A stretch of 64,000 bases of DNA from an uncultured Sphingomonas sp. (lineage in GTDB: Bacteria; Pseudomonadota; Alphaproteobacteria; Sphingomonadales; Sphingomonadaceae). Location of the stretch: positions 1-64,000 of the forward strand of contig CAMLSA010000001.1 in NCBI GenBank assembly GCA_946482655.1. Direction: 5' to 3'. The notes beneath the pieces are model-generated. The model saw only the letters and a list, made by a program, of their open reading frames with translations, made no database searches and was not told the DNA's origin. Position numbers and translations under genes: made by a program. This document shows, piece by piece, positions 24,054-34,147 of this stretch; position 1 is the first letter of the stretch, and every line of letters starts with the position of its first letter.

Positions 24054-25315
24054 AGCGCGCCCATGTGATCGGGGCCGGGCTGGCGGGGCTCAGCGCGGCG
24101 ATGGCGCTGGTCAAGGCGGGCCATTCCGTGATCCTGTCCGAAGGAGCCCCGCAGGCGGGCGGACGCTGCCGCTCCTATCATGATCCCCAGCTTGGGCTGA
24201 CGATCGACAACGGAAATCATCTCGTCCTGTCGGGCAACGCCGCCGTGCAGCGCTATCTCGCGACGATTGGGGCGAGTGATCGGCTGGCTGGGCCCGACGA
24301 GGCACGCTTCGCCTTTGTCGATCTGGATCGCGAGGAGCGCTGGCTGCTGCGGGCCAACGGCGGAGCGATCCCGTGGTGGATCTTTGCGGAAGGCTGCCGC
24401 GTGCCCGGCACCGGCGCATGCGACTATCTCGATCTGCTCCGGCTGATGAGGGCAGGACCTCACGCTCCGGTGGGGGCGGTGATCGCAACCAGGGGCGCCC
24501 TCTGGGACAAGCTGCTCGATCCGTTTCTCGTCGCCGCGCTCAATACGCCCGCCGCCCAGGGATCGGCGAAACTCGCCGGTGCCGTGATCCGCGAAACGCT
24601 GGCCAAAGGGGGCAAAGCCTATCGCCCGCGCATAGCCAGCCCGACCCTCGCCGCCGCCTTCGTCGAACCGGCGCTCGCCTGGCTGAAGAGCCGTGGTTCG
24701 CCGGTGCGGCTGCGCCGCCGGTTGCGGACGATCGAACGGGATGGCGACCGGGTCGTATCGCTGGACTTTGGCGAGGGTGAAGCCGATGCCGTCGCACCGG
24801 GCGAACCGGTGGTGCTGGCGGTGCCATCCTGGGTGGCGGCGACCTTGCTGCCCGGCTTGACCGTGCCCACGCGACATCATGCGATCGTCAACGCGCATTT
24901 CCGGATCACGGCGCCCGCCGGGACCGAGCCGATGACAGCTGTGCTGGGCGGGACCGCCGAATGGATCTTCGCCTTCGATGACCGCCTTTCGGTGACGATC
25001 AGCGCCGCCGACGCGCTCGTCGCCGGGGATCGTGTCCGGCTTGCCGAGCAGATCTGGCGCGACGTCGCGGCGATCCATCGCCTGCCGCTCGAGCTTCCGC
25101 CGTGGCAGCTCGTCATCGAGAAGCGCGCCACCTTCGCGGCCACGCCCGAACAGGATCGCCTGCGGCCAGGTGCCGTCACCGCCTGGCACAACCTGTTGCT
25201 CGCGGGCGATTGGACGCAAACCGGCTTCCCCGCCACGATCGAGGGCGCCATAAGATCGGGCGAGACCGCGGCGGCGGCGGGGACCATGGACACGCGATAT
25301 GTTTCGGACGGATAG
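24050..25315 (+). CDS. hpnE: Hydroxysqualene dehydroxylase HpnE
   Basis: The 421-residue FAD-dependent amine-oxidase-fold enzyme starts MKRAHVIGAGLAGLSAAMAL, with the dinucleotide-binding GxGxxG at residues 8-13. A C-terminal FAD-contact segment reads LLAGDWTQTGFPATIEGAIRSG. HpnE reduces hydroxysqualene to squalene. The GTG at 24050 overlaps the hpnD stop as GTGA, matching the habit of this operon. An ATG six codons earlier at 24032 is the alternative; neither has a clear ribosome site. Overlaps shc by 17 bases. Confidence 0.93.
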   Translation: MKRAHVIGAGLAGLSAAMALVKAGHSVILSEGAPQAGGRCRSYHDPQLGLTIDNGNHLVLSGNAAVQRYLATIGASDRLAGPDEARFAFVDLDREERWLLRANGGAIPWWIFAEGCRVPGTGACDYLDLLRLMRAGPHAPVGAVIATRGALWDKLLDPFLVAALNTPAAQGSAKLAGAVIRETLAKGGKAYRPRIASPTLAAAFVEPALAWLKSRGSPVRLRRRLRTIERDGDRVVSLDFGEGEADAVAPGEPVVLAVPSWVAATLLPGLTVPTRHHAIVNAHFRITAPAGTEPMTAVLGGTAEWIFAFDDRLSVTISAADALVAGDRVRLAEQIWRDVAAIHRLPLELPPWQLVIEKRATFAATPEQDRLRPGAVTAWHNLLLAGDWTQTGFPATIEGAIRSGETAAAAGTMDTRYVSDG

Positions 25316-27233
25316 CGAGAGCGGCAGCCTCGACCTGATCGATGCCGCGGTCGATCGCGCGGCCAACGCGCTGGCGAAGACCCAGAAGGACGACGGCCAT
25401 TGGGTGTTCGAGCTCGAGGCCGACGCCACCATTCCCGCCGAATATCTTTTGTTGCGCCACTATCTCGCCGAGCCCGAGGATCTGGAGCTGGAGGCGGGAA
25501 TCGGCCGTTATCTGCGTCGTGTCCAGGGCGATCACGGCGGCTGGCCTTTGTTCCACCAGGGCGAGTTCGACATAAGCGCGACGGTGAAGGCCTATTTCGC
25601 GCTCAAGATGATCGGCGACGACATCGACGCGCCGCACATGGCCCGCGCGCGCGCGGCGGTGCTTGCGCGGGGCGGGGCGCAGGCGGCTAATGTCTTCACT
25701 CGAATCCAGCTCGCGCTCTACGGCGCGGGACCGTGGAAGGCGGTGCCCGAGATGCCGGTCGAGATCATCCTGCTGCCCAGATGGTTTCCGATCCATCTGT
25801 CAAAAATGTCATACTGGGCGCGGACCGTGATCGTGCCGCTGCTCGTCCTCCAGGCATTCCGGCCCGTTGCGCGCAACCCGCGCGGGATTCATGTCGACGA
25901 GCTCTATGCCGACAGGGCCGGCAAGCCGGTGCGCGCCAGCAGGGGCAAATTCCTTTGGGCCGTTGGCTTCGGACTGCTCGACGTCGTACTCAAGGCCCTC
26001 CGCAGCCATTGGCCGAAGAAGCTGCGCCAGCGGGCGATTGGCCAGTGCGTCGCCTTCGTCACCGAGCGGCTGAATGGTGAGGACGGGCTGGGAGCGATCT
26101 ATCCGGCGATGGCGAACAGCGTGATGATGTTCGACCTGCTCGGCTATCCGCCCGATCATTCCGACCGGGCGATCGCGCGCAAATCCGTCGAGAATCTGCT
26201 GGTCCGCCGTGATGATGGCGAGATCTACTGCCAGCCGTGCGTCTCGCCGGTCTGGGACACCGCGCTCGCCGCGCATGCGATGCTGGAGGTCGGCGGCCCT
26301 GATGCCCGCGCGCGGGCGGAGCGGGCGCTGGACTGGCTCCGGCCGCGCCAGGTGCTCGACGTCAAGGGGGACTGGGCCGGGGAGCGGCCCGATGTCCGCC
26401 CCGGCGGCTGGGCGTTCCAATACAACAACGCCCACTATCCCGATCTCGACGACACCGCGGTGGTGGCGATGGCGCTCGACCGCGCCAACGCCGGCGGCCG
26501 CGAGCCGATCGATCGCGCGGTCGAATGGACGCTCGGCATGCAGAGCGCGGAGGGCGGCTGGGGCGCGTTCGACGCCGACAACAGTCATCATTATCTCAAC
26601 GACATCCCGTTCGCCGATCATGGCGCTTTGCTCGATCCGCCGACCGTCGACGTGACCGCGCGCTGCGTCTCGATGCTCGCGCAGCTCGGCCACAAGCCCG
26701 GCAGTCCGCCGATGGCCGCCGCGCTCGCTTATCTGGAAAGGGAGCAGGAGCCCGACGGAAGCTGGTTCGGCCGCTGGGGCGTGAATTATATCTACGGCAC
26801 CTGGTCGGCTCTGTCGGCGCTCAACGCGGCCGGGGTCGACCCGCAAGCGCCGGTCGTCCGGAAAGCGGTCGACTGGCTGGTCGCGATCCAGAATCCTGAC
26901 GGCGGCTGGGGCGAGGATTGCGGGAGCTACGCGCTCGACCGCATCGGCCACGAGCCGGCCCCACCGACGGCGTCGCAGACCGCCTGGGCGCTGATCGGGC
27001 TTATGGCGGCGGGCGAGGTCGATCACCCGGCGGTCGCGCGCGGCGTCGCCTGGCTGCAGGCCAACCAGAATGACGACGGCCTCTGGTCGCAGGACCATTA
27101 TACCGGCGGCGGTTTCCCGCGCGTCTTCTACCTGCGCTATCACGGCTATCCGAAATTCTTCCCCCTCTGGGCGCTCGCACGCTATCGCAACCTCAAGCGT
27201 GGCAATGCGCGCCACGTCGCCTGGGGCATGTGA
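25299..27233 (+). CDS. shc: Squalene-hopene cyclase
   Basis: The 644-residue terpene cyclase has the catalytic motif DLDDTA at 382-387 and several QW repeats (GGWGAFDADN, DGSWFGRWGVNYIYGTW, DGGWGEDCGSY, DGLWSQDHY). It folds squalene into hopene or hopanol at the membrane. Length is normal for bacterial enzymes. It begins inside the end of hpnE, so supply (hpnCDE) and cyclisation are co-translated, and its stop overlaps the hpnG GTG start. Confidence 0.97.
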   Translation: MFRTDSESGSLDLIDAAVDRAANALAKTQKDDGHWVFELEADATIPAEYLLLRHYLAEPEDLELEAGIGRYLRRVQGDHGGWPLFHQGEFDISATVKAYFALKMIGDDIDAPHMARARAAVLARGGAQAANVFTRIQLALYGAGPWKAVPEMPVEIILLPRWFPIHLSKMSYWARTVIVPLLVLQAFRPVARNPRGIHVDELYADRAGKPVRASRGKFLWAVGFGLLDVVLKALRSHWPKKLRQRAIGQCVAFVTERLNGEDGLGAIYPAMANSVMMFDLLGYPPDHSDRAIARKSVENLLVRRDDGEIYCQPCVSPVWDTALAAHAMLEVGGPDARARAERALDWLRPRQVLDVKGDWAGERPDVRPGGWAFQYNNAHYPDLDDTAVVAMALDRANAGGREPIDRAVEWTLGMQSAEGGWGAFDADNSHHYLNDIPFADHGALLDPPTVDVTARCVSMLAQLGHKPGSPPMAAALAYLEREQEPDGSWFGRWGVNYIYGTWSALSALNAAGVDPQAPVVRKAVDWLVAIQNPDGGWGEDCGSYALDRIGHEPAPPTASQTAWALIGLMAAGEVDHPAVARGVAWLQANQNDDGLWSQDHYTGGGFPRVFYLRYHGYPKFFPLWALARYRNLKRGNARHVAWGM

Positions 27234-27901
27234 GCTTGGGCCATGTGCTGGTCGCGACCGGGCTGAAGCGCGAGGCGAGGATCGTCGCGCAGCCGGGCGT
27301 GGTGGTGATCGCGGGCGGCGGGGTCGAAGCCGATCTCGAAGCTGGCCTTGAGGCGAATACGGCGGGCGCGGTCGGCATCGTCAGTTTCGGCCTGGCGGGC
27401 GCGTTGCGCGATGGTCTAGATGTCGGCGACTGGGTGGTCGCGACGCGTCTGATCGGCGCGGTCGACGCCGAAACTGATCGCGCTTGGCGCGACGCGGCGC
27501 TGGGGCGGCTGCCGCGGCCGCGCGCGGGTGTGGCCTATGCTGATGGGAGGATGATGACCAGCATCGCCGAGAAGCGTCGGCTGGGCCCCATCGCCGATAT
27601 TGTCGACATGGAATCGCACATTGCTGCCAAAGTCGCGCTGCGCCACGGCCTCCCGTTCGCCGTGATCCGATGCGTATCGGATCGGGCCGACCATCTGCTC
27701 CCGCCGACAGTCCAGGCCAGCATGAAGCCGGGCGGCGGGATCGACGGGCTGGCGATGCTGGGCTCACTGCTGCGGCAGCCGGGTCAGCTGCCCGATCTGC
27801 TCGCGACGATGGTGCATGGTGCGAGGGCGTTCCGTGCCCTGTCCGAGGGAATCAGTAGACTCGAGACAGCTCTAGGTTTCCCGGCGCGGATTGAGACTTG
27901 A
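27230..27901 (+). CDS. hpnG: Adenosylhopane nucleosidase/phosphorylase HpnG
   Basis: The 223-residue product resembles nucleoside phosphorylases and MTA/SAH nucleosidases (SFGLAGALRDGLDVGDWVVATRL, VDMESHIAAKVALRHGLPFAVIRCVSD). HpnG removes adenine from adenosylhopane to give ribosylhopane. The start is GTG at 27230, overlapping the shc stop by four bases. It is the last gene of the plus-strand operon. Confidence 0.9.
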   Translation: MSLGHVLVATGLKREARIVAQPGVVVIAGGGVEADLEAGLEANTAGAVGIVSFGLAGALRDGLDVGDWVVATRLIGAVDAETDRAWRDAALGRLPRPRAGVAYADGRMMTSIAEKRRLGPIADIVDMESHIAAKVALRHGLPFAVIRCVSDRADHLLPPTVQASMKPGGGIDGLAMLGSLLRQPGQLPDLLATMVHGARAFRALSEGISRLETALGFPARIET

Positions 27902-28049
27902 CCTCCGCAGTGGGTGGGAAGCCGCCAGTCGGCTTTCGACAGGATAAGGTGGAGAAGCAGACCCTTCGATGAAAGCCAGACGCCGTCATCGTGATGATCG
28001 AAAGAAGACGCCATGATAGCAGACGATGACTGCTTTAGGGTACAAGCCG

Positions 28050-29198
28050 CTATTCCGCGGCAATCGAGTCCTCGGGCCGCACCTTGGCCTCCCGGATGTC
28101 GGCGAGCGCCCTGGCGACATGCCCCGAGAAGACCTCCTTCGCCGGGCGCTGGTTCGAAATGTCGATGTCCCTCGCCATCGGCCCGCTGGTGCGGATGCCC
28201 TTGAGCGAGACCATCGCGGCCTTGAGCGGGTGCTTGACGATGTCCGTCACCGCGGTCGCCTCGAAACCGGAATGGACCATGCAGTCGGCGCATTTCTCGT
28301 AATTGCCGACGCCGTAATCGTCCCAGGCGGTGTTCGCCATCAGGTCGGCGAAGCTCCTCTCATAGCCTTCGCCGAGCAGGTAGCACGGCTTCTGCCAGCC
28401 GAAGACGGTGCGGGTCGGATTACCCCAGGGCGTGCATTTATAGGCTTCGTTACCGGCCAGGAAATTGAGGAACATGGTCGACTGGCTGAACGGCCATTTC
28501 TTGCCGCCCCGGCCGCGCGACAGGATGCCGCGGAACAGTTCCTTGGTCTTGGTGCGGTTGAGGAAATGCGCCTGGTCGGGCGCGCGCTCATAGGCGTAGC
28601 CGGGCGACACGGTGATCCCGTCGATGCCGAGCGCCTTGACCACATCGAAGAAATCGGCGGTCCGCCCGGGATCGGCATCGTTGAACAAGGTGCAGTTGAT
28701 CGAGACCCGGAAGCCCCTGGCCTTGGCCAGCTTGATCGCGTCGATCGCGGTCTCGTAGACGCCGTCGAGGCAGACCGACTTGTCATGCATGCCCTTGTCA
28801 CCGTCGAGGTGGATCGACCAGGTGAAGCCGGGATGCGGCTTGTACCGATCGATCTTCTTCTGGAGCAGCAAGGCGTTGGTGCACAGGATCACGAACTTCT
28901 TGCGATCGAGATAGCCCTGGACGATCCGGGGCATGTCGCGATGGAGCAGCGGCTCGCCGCCGGCGATCGAGACGACGGGCGCGCCGCATTCGTCGATCGC
29001 CTCCATGCACTGCTCATAGGAGAGGCGCTGGTTGAGGATCTCGTCGGGATAGTCGATCTTGCCGCAGCCGTTGCAGGCGAGGTTGCAGCGGAACAGCGGC
29101 TCGAGCATCAGCACGAGAGGGTAGCGTTCGACGCCGCGCAGATGCTTGCCCATGATATGGGCGCCGATGCGCACGACCTGGCTGAGCGGAATTCCCAT
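28050..29198 (-). CDS. hpnH: Adenosyl-hopene transferase HpnH (radical SAM)
   Basis: The 382-residue radical SAM enzyme has CxxxCxxC at C38, C42 and C45 (FRCNLACNGCGK) and the SAM-contact GGEP. HpnH joins an adenosyl group to diploptene, the first step of C35 side-chain building; HpnG then acts. A C-terminal cysteine cluster (YEKCADCMVHSGFEA) may hold extra metal. It is convergent with hpnG and lies 12 bases after ispH, so ispH and hpnH form an operon. Confidence 0.95.
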   Translation of the reverse strand: MGIPLSQVVRIGAHIMGKHLRGVERYPLVLMLEPLFRCNLACNGCGKIDYPDEILNQRLSYEQCMEAIDECGAPVVSIAGGEPLLHRDMPRIVQGYLDRKKFVILCTNALLLQKKIDRYKPHPGFTWSIHLDGDKGMHDKSVCLDGVYETAIDAIKLAKARGFRVSINCTLFNDADPGRTADFFDVVKALGIDGITVSPGYAYERAPDQAHFLNRTKTKELFRGILSRGRGGKKWPFSQSTMFLNFLAGNEAYKCTPWGNPTRTVFGWQKPCYLLGEGYERSFADLMANTAWDDYGVGNYEKCADCMVHSGFEATAVTDIVKHPLKAAMVSLKGIRTSGPMARDIDISNQRPAKEVFSGHVARALADIREAKVRPEDSIAAE

Positions 29199-29210
29199 GA
29201 GCGTCTTTCT

Positions 29211-30155
29211 CTATCCTCGAGCGCGAGCCGGGAGACGGTCCAGCGCCGCCGGCAGGCGGAACTCGACCTGCTCCTCCACCCCGTCAAGGGTCTCGACCGT
29301 GACCGGCGTCAGCGCTGCGATAGCCGATATCACGCTCTGGACAAGCTCCTCGGGCGCCGAGGCGCCGGCGGTCAGCCCTATAACGTTCTTGCCTTCGATC
29401 CACTTGGGATCGAGCTCCGCGCCGTCGGCGATCAGATGGCTCGGCAAGCCGGTCTCGAGGCCGATCTCGCGCAGCCGGTTGGAATTGGAGCTGTTGGCCG
29501 ATCCGACCACCAGAAGCAGATCGGCCACCTTGCAAAGGTCGCGCACCGCCGTCTGGCGGTTCTGGGTCGCGTAGCAGATGTCCTCGGTTTCGGGCCCGGT
29601 GACGTCGGAGAAGCGCAGCTTGAGCGCATCGATCACCGCGCGGGTGTCATCGACCGACAAGGTGGTCTGGGTGACATAGGATATCGGCGTGTCATCGGGC
29701 AGATCGAGCGTGCCGACCTCCTCGACGGTTCCGACGAGGTGGATCGGCGCATCGATCTGGCCGATCGTGCCCTCCACCTCTGCGTGCCCTTCATGCCCGA
29801 TCAGCACCAGCGTGCGCCCCGCCTGGACATAATGGCGGCCCTGGGCGTGGACCTTGCTGACCAGAGGGCAGGTGGCGTCGAGCACCGGGAGCCTGCGTGC
29901 CTTCGCTTCGGCCTCGATCGACTTGGCGACGCCGTGCGCGCTGAACACGGTGACCGCGCCGGCCGGCACCTCGGACAGTTCGTCGACGAAAACCGCGCCT
30001 TTGGCGCGCAGCTTCTCGACGACGTGGCGGTTGTGGACGATCTCGTGGCGGACATAAACTGGCGCGCCGACGCGATCGATCGCCCGATCGACCGTATCGA
30101 TCGCCCTGATGACACCGGCACAGAAACCACGGGGTTGAGCGAGAATGATCTTCAC
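29211..30155 (-). CDS. ispH: 4-hydroxy-3-methylbut-2-enyl diphosphate reductase
   Basis: The 314-residue Fe-S enzyme has the three cluster cysteines C12 (PRGFCAGV), C96 (DATCPLV) and C194 (DICYATQ), plus the proton-relay E126 (HEGHAEVEG). It makes IPP and DMAPP in the last step of the MEP pathway. Its place directly before hpnH couples precursor supply to hopanoid formation. Divergent from hpnM across a 161-base spacer. Confidence 0.97.
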   Translation of the reverse strand: MKIILAQPRGFCAGVIRAIDTVDRAIDRVGAPVYVRHEIVHNRHVVEKLRAKGAVFVDELSEVPAGAVTVFSAHGVAKSIEAEAKARRLPVLDATCPLVSKVHAQGRHYVQAGRTLVLIGHEGHAEVEGTIGQIDAPIHLVGTVEEVGTLDLPDDTPISYVTQTTLSVDDTRAVIDALKLRFSDVTGPETEDICYATQNRQTAVRDLCKVADLLLVVGSANSSNSNRLREIGLETGLPSHLIADGAELDPKWIEGKNVIGLTAGASAPEELVQSVISAIAALTPVTVETLDGVEEQVEFRLPAALDRLPARARG

Positions 30156-30316
30156 CGAGACCCTCCACTGGGATCGTTACGACATGTATTTCAATCCAAC
30201 ACCTACGAAAACCTTTTTGCGCTGCACTGCACCGCACCGACTAGCGTAAAGCACCGATTAACGCGAGCCGGGCCATCCGACTTGCCGCCCCCGCCACCTT
30301 CCACGAGAACAGTGCC

Positions 30317-30892
30317 ATGATATTCCGAATCGTCTTTCCAGCTCTGCTGCTGGGCCTCGCCATCGCCTTTCCGGCCCAGGCCGAGCCGTCCGATCCGGCG
30401 GGCCGGATAGCCGCCTATAATGACGGCATCATTGCCATCATGAGGCAGCGGCTGGGTTTCGAGGCGCGGCGGGGCCGGTTCGAAGCACTGGTGCGCGAAT
30501 ATTATGACATGCCGGTGATCGCGCAACTGGTCGTCGGCCCTAAATGGACGGGCAGCAGCGCCGCCGACCGGAGCGCCGCGGTCGCGGCGCTGACGCGCCA
30601 TTCGGCGGTGTCGCTGGCGAAGAATTTCGTGAAGTTCGGTGGAGAGACGTTCGTCGTCGATCCCAAGGTGATCGAGCGCGGCGCGAGCAGGATCGTCCGC
30701 GTCAGGATTGGCGGCGACACCCTGCTCTATGTGATGCGCAAGGGCACAGGCGGATGGAGGATCGTCGACGTGGTCGCCCAGGGTGTCAGCCAGCTCGCGG
30801 TGCAGCGCTCCGACGTCGCCGCCGCGGTCGCGGCCGAAGGGGCGGGCGGATTGGCGAAGCGCCTGGCGAAACTGGACGCGGCGGCGCGTTGA
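30317..30892 (+). CDS. hpnM: Hopanoid-associated MlaC/Ttg2D-type periplasmic lipid carrier HpnM
   Basis: The 191-residue product has a signal peptide (MIFRIVFPALLLGLAIAFPAQA) and the MlaC fold pattern (VREYYDMPVIAQLVVGPKWTG, then NFVKFGGETF and WRIVDVVAQGVS). MlaC-type proteins carry phospholipids across the periplasm; the hpn member is thought to move hopanoids. It converges with hpnN, which supplies the RND transporter, with 48 bases between their stops. Confidence 0.87.
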   Translation: MIFRIVFPALLLGLAIAFPAQAEPSDPAGRIAAYNDGIIAIMRQRLGFEARRGRFEALVREYYDMPVIAQLVVGPKWTGSSAADRSAAVAALTRHSAVSLAKNFVKFGGETFVVDPKVIERGASRIVRVRIGGDTLLYVMRKGTGGWRIVDVVAQGVSQLAVQRSDVAAAVAAEGAGGLAKRLAKLDAAAR

Positions 30893-30940
30893 TATTCTAA
30901 GCCCCTCCCCTTCAGGGAAGGAGTGTAGCTGGCCCGCTGC

Positions 30941-33535
30941 TCAAGCCTTTCTCCTTTCTGGCGGCCCCAGCAACGCGGGCTCGAATATCAGCGCGCAGAC
31001 CAGGGTCCACGCCAGCGAGATCATCAGGATCTTGCCCATGCTCGCGGTGCCCGGGTGGCTCGACAGCCACAGACTGCCGAACGCCGCTCCGGTGGCGAGT
31101 GCCGAGAAGAAGACCGCTTTCGCGAGGCTCGACTGGAGCAGATGGGTGGCACCGCCGCGCCAGGCCATCACGAAATAGATGTGGAAGGCGACCCCCACGC
31201 CGAACAGCAGCGGAAAGGCTATGACGTTGGCGAAGTTGATCGGCTGACCGATCAGCACGCAGGTGCCGAGCGTGAGAAAGCCTGACAGAACCACCGGTGC
31301 CAGAGTGAACGCCACTTCGCGGACATTGCGGAGCACCGCCAGCAGCAGCGCGCTGACCAGAACGAGCGCCAGCGCGCCGGCCTGGATGAAGGCGATCGCA
31401 ATAGTGTGCGCCGCTTCCTGGGTCGCCACCGCGACCCCCGTCGCGTCGGGGGCGATCGCGCGGACTGCGCGGGTGAAGCGGGACAGCACCTCATTGTCGG
31501 TCCCGTCGCCGCTCGGCAGGACCTGGATCCGCGCGCGGCCGTCGGCGGTCACCCAGTCGCGGCGGATGTCGGCGGGCAGATCGGCCAAGGTGACCGGCCC
31601 CGCCTGGAGCGACACCCGCATCTGATCGAGCATGATCCGGAGCGGGTCCACGAGTATGGTCGCCGCCTTCTGCCGAACCGCCGGCGGACCGCTCGCCAGC
31701 CGAGAAAAGGCGGCGGCGAGCCGGTTCGCGTTAGCCGCAGCGGATCCGCCGGCCTGTCTGGCCGCGCCACGGAGCGCGCCGGCCGTCGCGCGCAGCGCGG
31801 CAATGACCTCGGCGTCGCTGGGCGGAGGGGAGGGGGCGATCGGGTCGAGCGTGAGATCGAGCAGCATCTGCGCGTCGGCGATGGCGGCGAGCTTGGGCTG
31901 CTGCTCCTTGGGCACGAAGCTCTCGATCGTCAGCACCCGTCCGACCTCGGGCAGTTTCTCGAGCCGTGCGGCGAGCGTGCGGGCGGCGCGGATGTCGGGC
32001 GCCAGGATCTCGATGACGTTGGGACTGCGGTCGCGGTCGCGCATCAGCTCGTTGAGCGTCGCCATGGCCTCGCCCTCGGCTGCGCGAAGGTGGAGCGGAT
32101 TGAAATCGAAGCGGACCAGGGGGAGCAGCGCCACGCTGATCGCCATCGACATGCAGAACCATGCCAGTACCAGCCGTCGGCGGCGCAGCAGGAAATCGTC
32201 GAGACGGGCCAGCCATTGGGGGATGTCGCGCCGGGACGCGGGTCGCGGCTGCAGGATCACCAGCAAGGCGGGCAGCAGGGCGACGCTGCAGCCGAGCGCC
32301 ACGATCATCCCCATGCCCGCGACTATGCCCAGCTCGGCGATGCCGACATAGGCGGTAGGCAGGAAGGCGAGGAAGCCGAGGCAAATCGCACCAGCGGCCA
32401 GCAGCAGCGCGGCGCCCAGCGCGGTCGCGGCGATCCCGATCGCTTGCGTCGGATCGAGGCCCGGCCGGCGATCGGCCTGGAAACGCACGCCGATCTGGAT
32501 TCCGAAATCGATTCCCAGGCCCACGAACAAGGGGATGAAGGCGACCGAGATGAGGTTGAACTGCCCGACGGCGAGCAAGCCGAGCGCTGTGGTAACGACG
32601 AGGCCCGCGAGCGTGCTCAGCATGATCGCGGAGACGATTCGCCATGAGCGCGTCGCGAGCCACAGGGTGCCGAGCATCGCCGCGATCATCGCCCCGCCCA
32701 CGAGCCAGGCCTTGTCGGTGAGCGACGCGAACTCCTCGTCGGCGAGCGGCACCGAGCCGGTCAGCCGGACCCGCACGCCATGGGCGGGATCGAGCTCCAA
32801 TGCCCGAGCGGCGGCGCGGATCGCCCCGCTTGCCCTGTCACCGGGCTGCAGCGCCCCAAAATCGAGGATCGGGCGGATCAGGATCAACCGCCGCAGCGGC
32901 GGCCGCAGGCCGGATGACGTGTCCGACAACAAGCTCTGCCAGGAGAAGCGCGCGGGCTTGCCCGCGGCCTGGCTTTCGAGCGCATCGGCGATCGCCGCCA
33001 TCGGCCTTTCGATCCGGTCCAGCCGCGCCTCGCCGGATTCGACGCCGCGCAGCATCGTGCCCAGCGCATCGGCAATGCCGCGCAGGCTGGGGTCGGCCGC
33101 GAGCGGCCCGAGGAAGGGCTGCGCCTCGATCATGCGCGCGGTCGCCGCCGACACGTCGCGCGGGGACGCGAACAGCAGGCCCTGTCGGGCGAAATAGTCG
33201 CCGCCATCGACGCGGACCACCTGTTCGAAATGGTGCCGGTCGGCGGCAAGCCGGGCGGCGAGCCGGGCGGCGGCGCCCTCGGCGAGCTCGGGCGTGTCGC
33301 CGTCGACCACCGTGAGGATCGCGTCGCCATATCGCGGGAAGGCCGCATCCATCCGCCGCTCGTTCAGCCGCCAGGCGACGTCGGGCGAGATTAGCGCGGC
33401 GCTGTCGGTGGTCATCGCGAAACGGGCGGTGATGGTCGCCAGAGCCGCTGCGACCAGAGCGGCGGCGAGCAACAGGACGACGAGCGGCCGGCGCGCACTG
33501 GCGGTGGCGATCCGGGGGAGGAGGCCGATCTCCAT
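30941..33535 (-). CDS. hpnN: Hopanoid transporter HpnN (RND superfamily)
   Basis: The 864-residue inner-membrane protein has the RND/MMPL plan: one N-terminal helix, a large periplasmic domain, a block of about five helices (from about residue 275), a second periplasmic domain and a second block of five. HpnN moves hopanoids from the inner to the outer membrane in Rhodopseudomonas. It lies 8 bases after a DUF2141-type gene on the same strand. Confidence 0.92.
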   Translation of the reverse strand: MEIGLLPRIATASARRPLVVLLLAAALVAAALATITARFAMTTDSAALISPDVAWRLNERRMDAAFPRYGDAILTVVDGDTPELAEGAAARLAARLAADRHHFEQVVRVDGGDYFARQGLLFASPRDVSAATARMIEAQPFLGPLAADPSLRGIADALGTMLRGVESGEARLDRIERPMAAIADALESQAAGKPARFSWQSLLSDTSSGLRPPLRRLILIRPILDFGALQPGDRASGAIRAAARALELDPAHGVRVRLTGSVPLADEEFASLTDKAWLVGGAMIAAMLGTLWLATRSWRIVSAIMLSTLAGLVVTTALGLLAVGQFNLISVAFIPLFVGLGIDFGIQIGVRFQADRRPGLDPTQAIGIAATALGAALLLAAGAICLGFLAFLPTAYVGIAELGIVAGMGMIVALGCSVALLPALLVILQPRPASRRDIPQWLARLDDFLLRRRRLVLAWFCMSMAISVALLPLVRFDFNPLHLRAAEGEAMATLNELMRDRDRSPNVIEILAPDIRAARTLAARLEKLPEVGRVLTIESFVPKEQQPKLAAIADAQMLLDLTLDPIAPSPPPSDAEVIAALRATAGALRGAARQAGGSAAANANRLAAAFSRLASGPPAVRQKAATILVDPLRIMLDQMRVSLQAGPVTLADLPADIRRDWVTADGRARIQVLPSGDGTDNEVLSRFTRAVRAIAPDATGVAVATQEAAHTIAIAFIQAGALALVLVSALLLAVLRNVREVAFTLAPVVLSGFLTLGTCVLIGQPINFANVIAFPLLFGVGVAFHIYFVMAWRGGATHLLQSSLAKAVFFSALATGAAFGSLWLSSHPGTASMGKILMISLAWTLVCALIFEPALLGPPERRKA

Positions 33536-33543
33536 TGCCCGCG

Positions 33544-33963
33544 CTAGTTCACGAAGTGGCGAAGCTGCAAGGCGATCCGCTGATCGGTACCGTCGTGGCC
33601 GAAGGCGGCCTCCTCGAACTTGGGCGGCGCCATCCGGATCTTGGCGTCGTTGGAGAAACCAACCCCTTCGAGCGGAATGCCGAACCAGCCTCGATCGACC
33701 TCGCCGTTCGAATTCTTGTCGTGGAAGGCCTGCGCCCCATAGCGGCCGGCAGGCACGTTGCGGACAGTGACGATCGTGGTACCGAGCGTGGCGGGTGCGT
33801 CGCCGGTCCAGCGGCAGTCCTTGAGAAAGGTCGACTCATCGCAGATCGACACGAGGACGCGGCCCTTGGAAAGTCGGACGCCGCTGACCGCGACCTCGAT
33901 CGAACCGACCGATGTCGCGCCCAGCGGGAGGGGCAGCGCCGCCATCAGGATCAGGCGTCGCAT
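33544..33963 (-). CDS. Exported DUF2141-type protein
   Basis: The 139-residue product has a short signal peptide (MRRLILMAALPLPLGATS) and the family segments VTVRNVPAGRYGAQAFHDKNSNGEVDRG and GIPLEGVGFSNDA. DUF2141 proteins are small beta-rich periplasmic proteins of unknown function. The ATG at 33963 has GGGGA upstream and is preferred to a start 13 codons earlier. Only 8 bases separate it from hpnN, so the two are probably co-transcribed and it may assist lipid export. Confidence 0.82.
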   Translation of the reverse strand: MRRLILMAALPLPLGATSVGSIEVAVSGVRLSKGRVLVSICDESTFLKDCRWTGDAPATLGTTIVTVRNVPAGRYGAQAFHDKNSNGEVDRGWFGIPLEGVGFSNDAKIRMAPPKFEEAAFGHDGTDQRIALQLRHFVN

Positions 33964-34147
33964 CAGCGGAGTCCCCCGAACGGTCATGCCCAATCGCACC
34001 ATAGCACATCACCTTTGTCGAGCCTCATATCGCTGAGATATTCCGTAACGCCATGTGGATCGGGCGTTGGACCATCCTTCATGTGGGGCTATATCGCTGC
34101 CGGCACGCGGCGCAGATCGCGGGAAGCTGATCTGGCGCACGAGGTGG

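Noticed and set aside
28026..30320. A 764-codon frame opposite hpnH and ispH
   Set aside because: It spans two well-recognised genes on the other strand and has no family character or ribosome site.
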